Positions 43,767 to 52,543 of a stretch of DNA of 64,000 bases are shown in pieces (the first letter of the stretch is position 1; each line of letters begins with the position of its first letter). The notes beneath the pieces are model-generated. The model did no database searches. It saw nothing but the letters and a program-made list of their open reading frames with translations, and was not told the origin of the DNA. Source of the DNA: Lautropia mirabilis (GTDB lineage: Bacteria > Pseudomonadota > Gammaproteobacteria > Burkholderiales > Burkholderiaceae_E); NCBI RefSeq assembly GCF_900637555.1, contig NZ_LR134378.1, positions 1,808,001 to 1,872,000 on the forward strand, given 5' to 3'. A program made the translations under genes and the position numbers.

Positions 43767-44807
43767 TCAGCGCGTGCTCGGGATGCCCAGCCAGGCCTGG
43801 ACCTGCTGTTCGGCTTCGGCAGCGCGGCGGCCTCGCAGGGCGTTCTGGGGCGTCTCGTTGTTCGTGTTGCCCACGAGGGAAAGGCCTGGAAGGATGGTGC
43901 TGGCGGGGCAGAGCTGGCTGATCTGCCCGAAAGCTTTGCCTTCACCCGGGCCGGCATGTGTCGTGAAGGGCACGATGGTCTTGCCGGCCAGGTCGGTCTG
44001 CGAGAGCCAGGTCTTGACCGGGGGCGGCAGTTGCGCGTCCCAGACCGGAAAGCCCAGGTAGATGAGCGGGCAGCTGGCCACGTCGGCTTCGAACTTGCCA
44101 AGCTTGGGCAGATAGTTCAGCTCGTTTTCCAGTTTCACCTGTTCCAGGGCGTTCTTGTAGTCACGCGGGTAGAGCATCAGCGGTTTCAGCTCGGCCACGT
44201 CGGCGTTCGTGTATTTCTGGATGAGCCAGGCGAGGGTTTCCGTATTGCCGCTGGGCGAGAAGCAGACGATGAGGGCCTTCTGGCCGCTGACCGAGGCGGG
44301 CAGGGGCTGGCTGGCAGCTTGCGGGGCAGGCGGGTTGACAGGGGCTGCATCAGCCTGGGGTGCCGGGGCCTGGGATGGTTGCGTGCCGGATGGCTGCTGC
44401 GCTGGTGCTGCCTCGTTGCGAGCCAGCGGCGGCAGCTGCTGCAGCGTGCGGGCGGTCGCAGCCAGGTCGATGGCGACGATGGGACTGGCTGCACCGGGGG
44501 CCGGGTCCAGCAGCCAGGCGCCAGTCGGCTGGCCCAGGCGTTCGGCGTACTGGATGAGGGCCTCTACCGATTCGGCGTCGCTCAGGTCCACCCGGGTGCT
44601 GCGTGACTTGATGCCGGCGCGGCGCAGGATCTTGGCCAGATCTTCTGCGGCACTGGCTGGACGGGATGCGTCGTCGCTGCTGTCTTCCGAGGTGGCGTGG
44701 CTGGCAACCTGCAGGTCGGCCAGGACCAGTTGTCTGTCAGTGCCCAGGGCGCGGGCGACGGTTTCGGTGGCGGGGCCGATGCCGATCAGGGTGAGGACTT
44801 CTTTCAT
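43767..44807 (-). CDS. Flavodoxin-like protein with degenerate N-terminal Rossmann domain
   Basis: This protein has 346 residues. Residues 1-125 look like a decayed SDR-type Rossmann fold: LTLIGIGPATETVARAL resembles the glycine-rich start, VDLSDAESVEALIQYAERLG the second nucleotide region, and the usual Tyr-Lys catalytic pair is absent. A Pro/Ala/Gln-rich linker follows (130-170). Residues 175-346 form a flavodoxin-like domain with the FMN-phosphate loop CFSPSGNTETLAWLIQKY, PLIYLGFPVWDAQLPPPVKT and FTTHAGPGEGKA. It may be an FMN-dependent oxidoreductase. It is followed (on the minus strand) by paralogue B and preceded by a second flavodoxin-like gene. Confidence 0.75.
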   Translation of the reverse strand: MKEVLTLIGIGPATETVARALGTDRQLVLADLQVASHATSEDSSDDASRPASAAEDLAKILRRAGIKSRSTRVDLSDAESVEALIQYAERLGQPTGAWLLDPAPGAASPIVAIDLAATARTLQQLPPLARNEAAPAQQPSGTQPSQAPAPQADAAPVNPPAPQAASQPLPASVSGQKALIVCFSPSGNTETLAWLIQKYTNADVAELKPLMLYPRDYKNALEQVKLENELNYLPKLGKFEADVASCPLIYLGFPVWDAQLPPPVKTWLSQTDLAGKTIVPFTTHAGPGEGKAFGQISQLCPASTILPGLSLVGNTNNETPQNALRGRRAAEAEQQVQAWLGIPSTR

Positions 44808-44879
44808 CGTGGTATGCCTGGGGACAGGGCGGGAGGATCCGGGAAGGAAGGGCAGGAAAATGCGGGAAGGTGGTAGAGA

Positions 44880-45410
44880 TCAGCCGGGCGTTCCGGCGGA
44901 GGCCGTCACGGTATCGGCCCAGGCCTGAAGCTGCCGTTCGGCCTCGGCCAGCTGCTCTTCTTCCAGCGGGTAGAGCACACCATCTTCTTCGACACCACCC
45001 ATCAGGGCCAGCGGGGGCAGCAGTCGGGCATCGGGGCAGAGCGTGCGCAGGGTGTCGAAGGCCTGGCCGGGGCCGGGACCGCTGTGGGTGCAGAAGGGGG
45101 CAACGGTGTGGCCGGCGAGTGCGTGTTCGCCCAGCCAGCTTTCCACGGCCGCCGGCAGCTGGTTGGTCCAGATGGGAAAGCCCAGAAAGACCAGATCGTA
45201 GTTGGACAGGTTGACCTGGTCGGGTTCCAGCGGCTCGGGGCCGTCCTCGTCATCGTCCAGTCCCAGCAGGTAGTCGGCCGGGCGTTCCAGGGCCATCAGC
45301 GTGGCGCCGGTGTGCTTCTGCAGCAACCGGGCGACCGTTTCGGTGTTGCCGGTGAACGAGAAGTAGACGATGAGGGTGCGGGCAGGCAGGAAGGTGGACG
45401 ATGCCGTCAT
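44880..45410 (-). CDS. Flavodoxin-like protein
   Basis: This 176-residue protein matches the flavodoxin_4 group. The phosphate-binding loop is YFSFTGNTETVARLLQKHTG, and YDLVFLGFPIWTNQLPAAVE and FCTHSGPGPGQAFDTL are the other flavin-contact regions. It is about 40% similar by eye to the C-terminal domain of the next gene, so the two are probably a tandem duplication with a gain or loss of the Rossmann part. ATG at 45410 lacks a clear ribosome site. Upstream lies a highly structured G/C-rich block. Confidence 0.85.
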   Translation of the reverse strand: MTASSTFLPARTLIVYFSFTGNTETVARLLQKHTGATLMALERPADYLLGLDDDEDGPEPLEPDQVNLSNYDLVFLGFPIWTNQLPAAVESWLGEHALAGHTVAPFCTHSGPGPGQAFDTLRTLCPDARLLPPLALMGGVEEDGVLYPLEEEQLAEAERQLQAWADTVTASAGTPG

Positions 45411-45523
45411 CGTGGTGTGGTCCGGGCGTGGAGCGGGAAAGGGACCCTAATGATAGCCGTGCCGTGGGACCGTGGCCGGGAAACGGGCCTTCGCGGGCCG
45501 GGCGGATAGCGCAGGAAATGGCC

Positions 45524-45720
45524 GCGGGGCGCGGTGGCTCTGAACACCGCGCCCCGCTCGTCGGTCGAGTGAGAGTCTGATAAGGAACCGACGGTCTCCA
45601 GCTCTTTCTGATTGTGGACCGGAGCTCCCAGCCGCCACGGCGGTTCCGGCCCCGGCATCAGCGGCCCGCCTGTCAGCGGTGCCATCCGTGCCGGTCGTTC
45701 CTCGGAAGGCATGTTTGCCG
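45524..45720. other. Block of nested inverted repeats, possible structured RNA
   Basis: GCGGGGCGCGGTG (45524-45536) pairs exactly with 45545-45557 over an 8-base loop. CGTCGGT (45559-45565) pairs with ACCGACG (45587-45593). CCGGA (45619-45623) pairs with TCCGG (45645-45649), CCGGCA (45652-45657) with TGCCGG (45689-45694) around an inner CCGC/GCGG hairpin, and GGCA/TGCC follows at 45708-45719. No reading frame here looks like a protein. The block lies in the 705-base gap between the flavodoxin gene and roxA. The rest of that gap (45740-46020) is more A/T-rich and featureless apart from probable promoters. Confidence 0.4.
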
Positions 45721-46070
45721 GGGCCTTCGTTGGACCTGGACGTCAGCGTATCAGCCCTGAACGCAGCAGGTGGTATCCATGGGGTTGATGATTCGTTGTG
45801 TTGATATGTCGAAAATCATGGGTTTATGGGGGGCTTTTATGTAATGCGTCGTATATCCGCCGGCTTTTGCGCAGATCGTGGTGTGGATATCGCCGGATTC
45901 CTGAATCGGACATGAGGTCGGCGGCGTGATCCGGGGCAGCTTCGCACTGTGTATTTACAAATCCGGATGCCGATGTGCTCGAAAACACCGGGAGGAACAA
46001 GGGGCGAGGATGAGTTGCCGGGCCGGAAAGGTCATTGGCCGGAGGGGACCCTGGCCCTCATGTCTGCCGG

Positions 46071-46076
46071 TAGAAT
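46071..46076 (+). promoter_or_regulatory. -10 box TAGAAT before the JmjC oxygenase gene
   Basis: TAGAAT lies just upstream of two ATGs (46080, 46089), which would then be at or before the transcription start. This supports the ATG at 46116 as the real start. Confidence 0.45.
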
Positions 46077-46115
46077 GAAATGTTTCCGATGGTTTCTGCA
46101 AAGGATGATTCTGCG

Positions 46116-47372
46116 ATGACCCAATCTTCGACGCCGGCACTGCCGCCGCTGGAAATCGATGCGGCCGAAGGGCCTTTCCCTCTGGGCATGCCGCCCGAGC
46201 GCTTCCTGCGTGACTATTGGCAGAAGCGGCCGGTGCTGATTCGCAGGGCGTTTCCCGATTTCAAGTCGCCCATCCTTCCGGAGGATCTGGCGGGGCTGTC
46301 GTGCGAGGAGGGGTCGCTGGGACGGCTGGTGAGCCATGATCCGGCCACCGACAAGTGGACGCTGCGCACCGGGCCGTTTGACGAGGCCGAGTTTCCCGGC
46401 ATGCCGGACCACGATTGGACGCTGCTGGTGCAGGACGTGGACAAGTGGGATGCTGACGTGCGGGCGCTGCTGGAGCATTTCCGCTTCCTGCCGGCCTGGC
46501 GGATGGACGACGTGATGGTGAGCTTTGCCGCCCGGGGTGGCAATGTGGGCGCGCATATCGACAACTACGATGTGTTCCTGGTGCAGGGAGTGGGTCAGCG
46601 GCGCTGGATGATCGACAGCCGCCCGAATCCGGACACCACTTACCGGGATGACGTACCGCTGCGGCTGCTGAAGCATTTCGATCCGGACTGCGACTGGGTG
46701 CTGGATCCGGGCGACATGCTGTACCTGCCACCAGGGGTGCCGCACCACGGCGTGGCGGTGAACGCCTGCCTGACGATCTCGGTGGGCTTTCGGGCGCCCT
46801 CCAGTGCCGAGCTGCTGGAGGACTATATTGATGTGCTGACCTTCGATGCTGACGAGTCGCTGCGCTACGGCGATGCCGACGTGCAGCTGCCGGCCGATGC
46901 CTACGAGATCGACCGGCCGGCGCTGGACCGGGCCTGGACGGCAATGCAGGCGCTGAAGATGGACGATCCCGAGCGCTTTGCCGAGTGGTTCGGTCGCTTC
47001 ATTTCCAGCTATCGGGTGGCGGTGGGGCAGTCACCGTCGGCCGAGACGGCCAGTTCCCTGTCGGTGGCCGAGAGCGTGGCTGAAGGCGTGGTGTGGGAGC
47101 GGCATCCGTATTCACGCATGGCATGGCGGCGCACGGCGGCGGGCAAGGCCCAGATCTTTGCCAATGGACGGGACTGGGCCTGCGAGTTGCCGGACGACGC
47201 AGCACGCATCTGCGCGGCGAACCAGATCGATGCCCGCACCCTGGGGGCGCTTTCGCCTGCCGGGCGTGCCCTGGTGCAGCAGCTGGCTGAGGCTGGCCAC
47301 TATGCGCCGATGGATGAGGATGGGGCGTACGAGGTCGAGGACGACGGCCTGTACGAGGACGACGACGAGTGA
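46116..47372 (+). CDS. roxA: JmjC-domain ribosomal oxygenase (RoxA/YcfD type)
   Basis: This 2-oxoglutarate/Fe(II) oxygenase has 418 residues. In E. coli the family hydroxylates an arginine of ribosomal protein L16. The iron ligands are visible in AHIDNYDVFLVQ (His, Asp) and GVPHHGVAV (His). Family parts such as FLRDYWQKRPVLIRRAFPDF at the N-terminus and DVDKWDADVRALLEHFRFLP are present. A winged-helix-like C-terminal domain and an acidic tail (EDDGLYEDDDE) end the protein. ATG at 46116 (MTQSSTPALPP) follows AAGGA and lies downstream of the -10 box; earlier in-frame ATGs at 46080 and 46089 are less likely. Confidence 0.9.
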   Translation: MTQSSTPALPPLEIDAAEGPFPLGMPPERFLRDYWQKRPVLIRRAFPDFKSPILPEDLAGLSCEEGSLGRLVSHDPATDKWTLRTGPFDEAEFPGMPDHDWTLLVQDVDKWDADVRALLEHFRFLPAWRMDDVMVSFAARGGNVGAHIDNYDVFLVQGVGQRRWMIDSRPNPDTTYRDDVPLRLLKHFDPDCDWVLDPGDMLYLPPGVPHHGVAVNACLTISVGFRAPSSAELLEDYIDVLTFDADESLRYGDADVQLPADAYEIDRPALDRAWTAMQALKMDDPERFAEWFGRFISSYRVAVGQSPSAETASSLSVAESVAEGVVWERHPYSRMAWRRTAAGKAQIFANGRDWACELPDDAARICAANQIDARTLGALSPAGRALVQQLAEAGHYAPMDEDGAYEVEDDGLYEDDDE

Positions 47373-47513
47373 GTCCGGTGGGGCTGGCCGTCGCATGAGT
47401 CCCTATCGGGCAGACCAGCCTATCGACGTGTCAGCCTGACGGGAAAGACCGGCCCCTGGCAAGACGCGCCCCCGGTTGCCCACGGGGGATGCCGAGGGTC
47501 CGGGCGCTTCGGA

Positions 47514-48215
47514 TCAGAGGAAGACGCTGCCGGCCATGTCGCCGACCAGGTAGGTGGCCAGCAGGGCAATGACGCCCCAGCCGACCAGTCGGGCAACGGC
47601 GCGGCCGACCGGGGCGCCGCCCAGGCGCGCCGATAGCCAGCCCAGGCCGGCCAGTCCGGCCAGGGTGCTGCTGGCCAGGGCGGGCAGCATCACGTAGACA
47701 GGCAGGACGACGACGACCAGCACCGGCAGGATGGCGCCACAGATGAAGGCCAGCGCTGAGGCCCAGGCGGCCTGCAGGGGGTTGGTGTCGATGGTCTCGC
47801 TCAGGCCGATCTCGTCGCGGGCGTGAGCCTGAAGGTCGTCGTGTCGGGTGAGCGCTTCGGCCACCTGACGGGCCAGGGCGTGGTCCAGACCCCGGCTTTC
47901 GTAGATGCTGGTCAGCTCGCGCAGCTCGGCTTCGGGGTTGCGGTCCAGTTCCTGACGTTCCTTGGCCAGGTCGGCTCGTTCGGTATCGGACTGGCTGGAG
48001 ACTGAAACGTATTCGCCGGCCGACATGGAGACGGCGCCCGCCACCAGGGCGGCAATGCCCGAGAGCACGAGGGTGCGGCCGTCGGTGCCACCGGCCACCA
48101 GGCCCATGAGCAGGCTGGCGGTGGAGATCAGCCCGTCGTTGGCCCCCAGGACCCCGGCGCGAAGCCAGTTGTTGCGGCTGCTGTAGTGGCGTTCGGGGTG
48201 GATGCTTCGGGACAT
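47514..48215 (-). CDS. VIT1/CCC1-family transporter
   Basis: This 233-residue membrane protein has the family signature GVLGANDGLISTASLLMGLV and VAGAVSMSAGEYVSVSSQSD, a cytoplasmic metal-binding helix pair with Glu-rich ELDRNPEAELRELTSIYE, and three C-terminal membrane helices. Relatives move Fe2+ or Mn2+ out of the cytoplasm. ATG at 48215 is used. It converges on roxA; a G/C-rich weak hairpin lies between them (47468-47490). Confidence 0.9.
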   Translation of the reverse strand: MSRSIHPERHYSSRNNWLRAGVLGANDGLISTASLLMGLVAGGTDGRTLVLSGIAALVAGAVSMSAGEYVSVSSQSDTERADLAKERQELDRNPEAELRELTSIYESRGLDHALARQVAEALTRHDDLQAHARDEIGLSETIDTNPLQAAWASALAFICGAILPVLVVVVLPVYVMLPALASSTLAGLAGLGWLSARLGGAPVGRAVARLVGWGVIALLATYLVGDMAGSVFL

Positions 48216-48390
48216 GGCGACAGGGCAAAGAGAGGTTGGGGAAGGCGGTGTCCGGTGGGGCGCACGGGGGAGGATCTGCCCGGGGATGCGGGCCTGGAGC
48301 CCGCATCCGGCAGGGAACGTGCGGGGCGCACCGGGTGCCCCAGTCTAACGGCTATCGAAGTTGCCGTGTCGGCCTTGCCCCTGGCTTTGC

Positions 48391-49857
48391 TCAGGCCGTG
48401 GTGCCGGCTTGCTGTGTGCCGTCGCGTTCGCGGCGCTCTTCGCGCTCCACTTCAGCCTCTTCCTCGGGGCTCATGCGCTGCACGCCGATGCCCAGGAAGG
48501 CCATGATGATGGCCAGGATGGGAATGGAATAGTTGAGGACCGCGTAGGGACCATACTCGAAGGCGGTGACGCCCAGCATGGAGGACGCGAACACGCCACA
48601 GGTGTTCCAGGGAACCAGGACCGAGGTGACGGTACCGCCGTCTTCCAGGGCGCGCGACAGGTTCTTGGACTTCAGCCGCATCCGGCGGAAGGCCTCGACG
48701 TACATCCGGCCCGGCAGCAGGATGGAGATGTACTGTTCGGACGTGGTGGCGTTGGTGAGGATGGCCGAGGCGATGGTGGCGGTAATCAGCCCTGCGGCGT
48801 TGTGTGCCATCTGCAGGATCTTCTCGACCAGGGCGCGCAGCATGCCGGTCTTTTCCATCACGCCGCCGAAGGTCATGGCCACGATGGTGAGCGAGACGGT
48901 GCCCATCATGGCGTCGATGCCGCCACGGTTGAAGAGCTCATCGACCATGGCGTTGCCGCTTTCCAGCTTGAAGCCTTCCTGCAGCGTCTTGACGGCCATG
49001 TCGATGTGGCCGCCCTGCACCCAGACGTGGCACCCCCAGCCCATGAGGATGCCGGCAGCCAGGGCAGGCAGGGCTGGCACCTTGCGGGCGATCAGCACGA
49101 TGACGACGACGGGGACCAGCAGCAGCCAGGGGGTGATGACGAAGCTCTTGTCGAGCACGCCGAGCACTTCGTTGATCTTGGCGGCGTCCAGGTGGGCGCC
49201 CTGGAACTGCATGCCCATCACGTAGTAGGCCACCAGTGCGATGACGAGGCCCGGCACCGTCGTGTAGAACATGTGCCGGATGTGGTCGAACAGGTCGGTG
49301 CCGGTGATGCCGGCAGCCAGGTTGGTGGTGTCGGAGAGCGGCGACATCTTGTCACCGAAGTAGGCGCCCGAGATGACGGCGCCCGCCACCATCGGGGCCG
49401 GGATGTCGATGCTGTGGCCGATGCCCATGGCCGCCACGCCGATGGTGCCCATGGTGGCCCACGAGCTGCCGATGGCCAGCGTCACGATGCAGCAGATCGA
49501 GCAGATCGTGAACAGGAACATCGACGGCGAGAGCAGTTCGAGCCCGTAGTAGACCATCGTGGCGACGATGCCGCCCCCGATCCAGCTGCCGATGGTCAGA
49601 CCGATCATGATGATGATGAGGATGGCGGGCAGCGCCATCTTGATGCCGGCGTAGCAGGCCTCCTCGATGAAGTTCCAGGTGTAGCCGAAGCGGGAGGCGA
49701 TGAAGGCGGCAGTGGCCGTGCCGATGAGCAGCGGAACGTGCGGGCTGGCCTTGAGCACGATGACGCAGATGCCCATGATGATGATCATCACCAGCATGGG
49801 GATCACGGCGTAGCGAAAGGGAATGGGTGTCTCGTTGATGGTCTGGTTATGGCTCAT
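48391..49857 (-). CDS. NhaC-family Na+/H+ or substrate antiporter
   Basis: This 488-residue protein is a paralogue of the one at 37469. Motifs are LAIGSSWATMGTIGVAAMG, GAVISGAYFGDKMSPLSDTT, ILTNATTSEQYISILLPGRM and LEDGGTVTSVLVPWNTCGVF. About 12 hydrophobic segments are seen, then an acidic/basic C-terminus. It lies 205 bases from ornithine cyclodeaminase on the same strand. Some NhaC relatives exchange arginine and ornithine, so a role with that enzyme is possible but unproven. Confidence 0.88.
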   Translation of the reverse strand: MSHNQTINETPIPFRYAVIPMLVMIIIMGICVIVLKASPHVPLLIGTATAAFIASRFGYTWNFIEEACYAGIKMALPAILIIIMIGLTIGSWIGGGIVATMVYYGLELLSPSMFLFTICSICCIVTLAIGSSWATMGTIGVAAMGIGHSIDIPAPMVAGAVISGAYFGDKMSPLSDTTNLAAGITGTDLFDHIRHMFYTTVPGLVIALVAYYVMGMQFQGAHLDAAKINEVLGVLDKSFVITPWLLLVPVVVIVLIARKVPALPALAAGILMGWGCHVWVQGGHIDMAVKTLQEGFKLESGNAMVDELFNRGGIDAMMGTVSLTIVAMTFGGVMEKTGMLRALVEKILQMAHNAAGLITATIASAILTNATTSEQYISILLPGRMYVEAFRRMRLKSKNLSRALEDGGTVTSVLVPWNTCGVFASSMLGVTAFEYGPYAVLNYSIPILAIIMAFLGIGVQRMSPEEEAEVEREERRERDGTQQAGTTA

Positions 49858-50062
49858 GGCCGTGCGTCCTTATGTCATGAGGATCATGATCAAGCGGGCC
49901 AGAGAATACCGCAGTATTTGGCCGGACTGTCCACTTTCCCCGGGGTTTTTCGGGGTATGGGCAGAGGGCGCCCCGGCATGACGATGCGGGGGGCCGTGCA
50001 CGGGGCGGCCGGCGCCGCCCCCTCTGTCTGGGCGGGGTGGGGCATGGCCCACCCCGGGATGA

Positions 50063-51112
50063 TCACGCCACGCGGCGCATCTGGGCACGGCCACGGCCGC
50101 CGCGCACGAAACGGAACAGGTTCTTCGGATCGTCACCGTCCGGCACCAGTTCAATGTCGACGCCGACGTCGCGCAGCAGGGCCTGCTGGTAGACATAGCG
50201 CAGGGTGGAATAGTCTTCCAGCGCGAAGCCCACCGAGTCGAAGATGGTGATCTGATCCTTGTCCTGGCGACCTTCCTCGGTGCCGGCCAGCACCTTCCAC
50301 AGGTCCACGACCGGGAAGTCGGCGGGCAGTTGCTGGATGTCGCCCTCGACGCGGCTCTGCGGCTCGTATTCAACGAAGACGCGGCCGGCGCGCAGCACGT
50401 CGGCGTGCAGCTCGGTCTTGCCGGGGCAGTCGCCGCCCACACCGTTGATGTGCATGCCGGGCTCCAGCATGTCGGGAGTGATGATGGTGGCGTAGGCCTT
50501 GTCGGCGGTGACGGTGGTGACGATATCGGCGCCCTTGACGGCTTCGGCGGTCGAGCTGGCGCGGATGATCTTGAGGCCGCTGTACTCGGCCAGGTTCCGG
50601 ATCAGCTTCTCGGTGGCGTCAGGATCCACGTCATAGACGGCGATCTCCTCGATGCCCAGCTGCGTGTGGAAGGCCAGCGCCTGGAACTCGCTCTGGGCGC
50701 CATTGCCGATCAGCGCCATGCGCTTCGAGTCCGGACGGGCCAGGGCGCGGGCTGCCATCAGCGAGGTTGCACAGGTGCGCAGCGCGGTGGCCACGGTCAG
50801 CTCCGACAACAGCACCGGATAGCCGGTGTCCACGTCGGCCAGCACGCCGAAGGCCATGACGGTGTACATGCCGCGCTGGGTGTTGCTGGGATGGCCGTTG
50901 ACGTACTTGAAGGCGTAGCGTTCGGCGTTGGAGACGGGCATCAGCTCGATCACGCCGATGTCGGAGTGGTTGGCCACGCGTGCGGACTTGTCGAACTCGG
51001 GCCAGTGCATGAAGTCGTCGCGGATGGTGTCGGCCAGCTCGCCGATGAAGCGGGGCACGCCGATGTCGTAAACCAGTTTCGACATCGTGGGTACGTCGAT
51101 GAAGCGGGTCAT
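50063..51112 (-). CDS. ocd: Ornithine cyclodeaminase
   Basis: This enzyme of the mu-crystallin family converts ornithine to proline and ammonia with bound NAD. The 349 residues begin MTRFIDVPTMSKLVYDIGVP, as in the characterised Pseudomonas enzyme. FKYVNGHPSNTQRGMYTVMA holds the substrate-binding lysine, MALIGNGAQSEFQALAF the nucleotide loop and HINGVGGDCPGKTELHADVL the catalytic Asp region. The Lrp/AsnC regulator diverges from it across 429 bases. Confidence 0.93.
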   Translation of the reverse strand: MTRFIDVPTMSKLVYDIGVPRFIGELADTIRDDFMHWPEFDKSARVANHSDIGVIELMPVSNAERYAFKYVNGHPSNTQRGMYTVMAFGVLADVDTGYPVLLSELTVATALRTCATSLMAARALARPDSKRMALIGNGAQSEFQALAFHTQLGIEEIAVYDVDPDATEKLIRNLAEYSGLKIIRASSTAEAVKGADIVTTVTADKAYATIITPDMLEPGMHINGVGGDCPGKTELHADVLRAGRVFVEYEPQSRVEGDIQQLPADFPVVDLWKVLAGTEEGRQDKDQITIFDSVGFALEDYSTLRYVYQQALLRDVGVDIELVPDGDDPKNLFRFVRGGRGRAQMRRVA

Positions 51113-51541
51113 GGCAATTTCCTTCTAGGGTGCGGTCGGATTCTGATAGGCCGGCGCGCAGTCGTGGAACGGAGCGTTATGGGAGGGGCGGCTCAGGGAG
51201 GCGTCCGCCCCTCTGGAACTTTGGGGGTTTTCGGAACAGATCCTCTTGGCGGAACCCCGGAACCCCGGAACGCCGTGATTGTTGCCGCGAGAGCTGCCAT
51301 ATTGAAGAAACTTATCTGTCACAATCGGCATGTATCAAGTCATTTTGATATATATGGATAGGCATAATGCCAATGCTGCAGCGCACATTCAGGGTTATCC
51401 CGATGGGGTGCTGAGGTCGGAAAGTCGCGCCAGCATCGCGGGAAAAAGGCAGAATTCCGAAAGCGACCATGTCGGCGGTTTTGCCGTGTCGCGCGTTGTA
51501 ACGAGTGTGGGAAACAGGCGGGTAACCGCCGGGAATACAGG
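51113..51541. other. Divergent regulatory region between ocd and the Lrp-type gene
   Basis: No gene is seen. It contains GAGGGGCGG (51183-51191) paired with CCGCCCCTC (51205-51213) in the ocd leader, tandem GGAACCCC repeats (51251-51271), and an A/T-rich part (51290-51375) with TTGATATATATGGATAG and the palindrome GGCATAATGCC (51361-51371). The A/T-rich part is a likely site for the Lrp-type regulator. Confidence 0.45.
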
Positions 51542-51964
51542 ATGAACGACCTGGACAGGCAGCTGATTGCGCTGCTGCGCGAGAATGCGCGGATGCCGGT
51601 GGTGGCGCTGGCCAAGAAGCTGCGGGTGGCACGCGCCACCGTGCAGAACCGGATCGCCCGGCTGGAGCAGGAAGGGGTGATCGTGGGTTACACGCTGCGC
51701 CTGAAGCCCGAGGAGGAAGTGCACCAGATCCGGGCCATCATGAGCCTGGCGGTGGAAAGCAACCGCGAGGAGGCGGTGATGCGCCAGCTGCGTGGCCACG
51801 TCAGCGTGGTCACGCTGCATTCGGTCAACGGCCGCTGGGACCTGGTGGCCGAGCTGCGGCTCGACACGCTGGAAGCTTTCGATCGGCTGATCAGCACGAT
51901 CCGGGCCATTCCCGGCGTGCAGGCCACCGAGACCAGCATCGTGCTGGCCACCTACAAGATGTAG
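51542..51964 (+). CDS. Lrp/AsnC-family transcriptional regulator
   Basis: This 140-residue regulator has an N-terminal winged helix-turn-helix (DRQLIALLRENARMPVVALA, then VARATVQNRIARLEQEGVIV) and a C-terminal RAM effector domain (GHVSVVTLHSVNGRWDLVAE). Such proteins sense amino acids. Its divergent place next to ornithine cyclodeaminase suggests it controls that gene and itself. ATG at 51542 is used. Confidence 0.92.
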   Translation: MNDLDRQLIALLRENARMPVVALAKKLRVARATVQNRIARLEQEGVIVGYTLRLKPEEEVHQIRAIMSLAVESNREEAVMRQLRGHVSVVTLHSVNGRWDLVAELRLDTLEAFDRLISTIRAIPGVQATETSIVLATYKM

Positions 51965-51982
51965 GTGCAGGGGCCGGGGCGC

Positions 51983-52543
51983 TCAGAACGCGCTGCCGGG
52001 CTCCTGCAGGAAGGCCTGTTCCTCGGTGCTGGAGGGGCGGCCCAATGCGGCGTTGCGGTGCGGGTAACGGCCGAAGCGGTCGATGATCCGCTTGTGGGCG
52101 TGGGCAAAGCGGATGTTGCCTGTCAGCCCGCTGGCCTCGAAGAGACGGACGGATTCCACCTGCACGCGCGCCGATTCGCTGTGCATGTAGGGCATGTAGA
52201 GGAAGGCCCGCTGCGCGGGTTCGAGCGCCAGGTCGGCTCCCAGGTGGACGGCTTCCTGGGCCAGGACCAGCGCCATGCCGTCCTGGGCGAAGGCGCGCGG
52301 GTCGTTTCGGTACAGGTTGCGCGAGAACTGGTCCAGCACGATGACTTCAGCCAGCCGGCCCGACGGGGAGGTGCGCCAGGACCACAGCTCGCCGGCGGCG
52401 GCCTGGGCATGCAGCGCCAGGAAGCGCTCTCGGATGGTGGCATCGAAGGCCGGATCCTTGCTGAAATGCTGTTTCGGCGAGGCTTCCTTGAACCAGAAGT
52501 GCAGGACGGTGTCCGAAGCGGGCAGGGCGGCGGGTGTCGTCAT
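51983..52543 (-). CDS. DUF924 family protein
   Basis: This 186-residue helical protein has the DUF924 motifs VLHFWFKEASPKQHF, IVLDQFSRNLYRNDPRAFA and FLYMPYMHSESARVQ. The function is unknown; its fold resembles tetratricopeptide-like repeats. ATG at 52543 is used; a TTG at 52552 is a weaker alternative. It converges on the Lrp-type gene, 18 bases apart. Confidence 0.88.
   Translation of the reverse strand: MTTPAALPASDTVLHFWFKEASPKQHFSKDPAFDATIRERFLALHAQAAAGELWSWRTSPSGRLAEVIVLDQFSRNLYRNDPRAFAQDGMALVLAQEAVHLGADLALEPAQRAFLYMPYMHSESARVQVESVRLFEASGLTGNIRFAHAHKRIIDRFGRYPHRNAALGRPSSTEEQAFLQEPGSAF

Noticed and set aside
45587-45625. Possible FMN riboswitch before the flavodoxin genes (AACCGACGGT resembles part of the RFN element)
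   Set aside because: The fragment reads on the plus strand, away from the flavodoxin gene, and the other RFN blocks (AGGGCAGGGTG, GCCCGCGA, AGTCCGGATG) are not present.
48361-50250. 629-codon plus-strand frame opposite the NhaC-family gene
   Set aside because: His/Asp/Gly/Gln-rich shadow of a membrane-protein gene; no membrane segments or motifs of its own.
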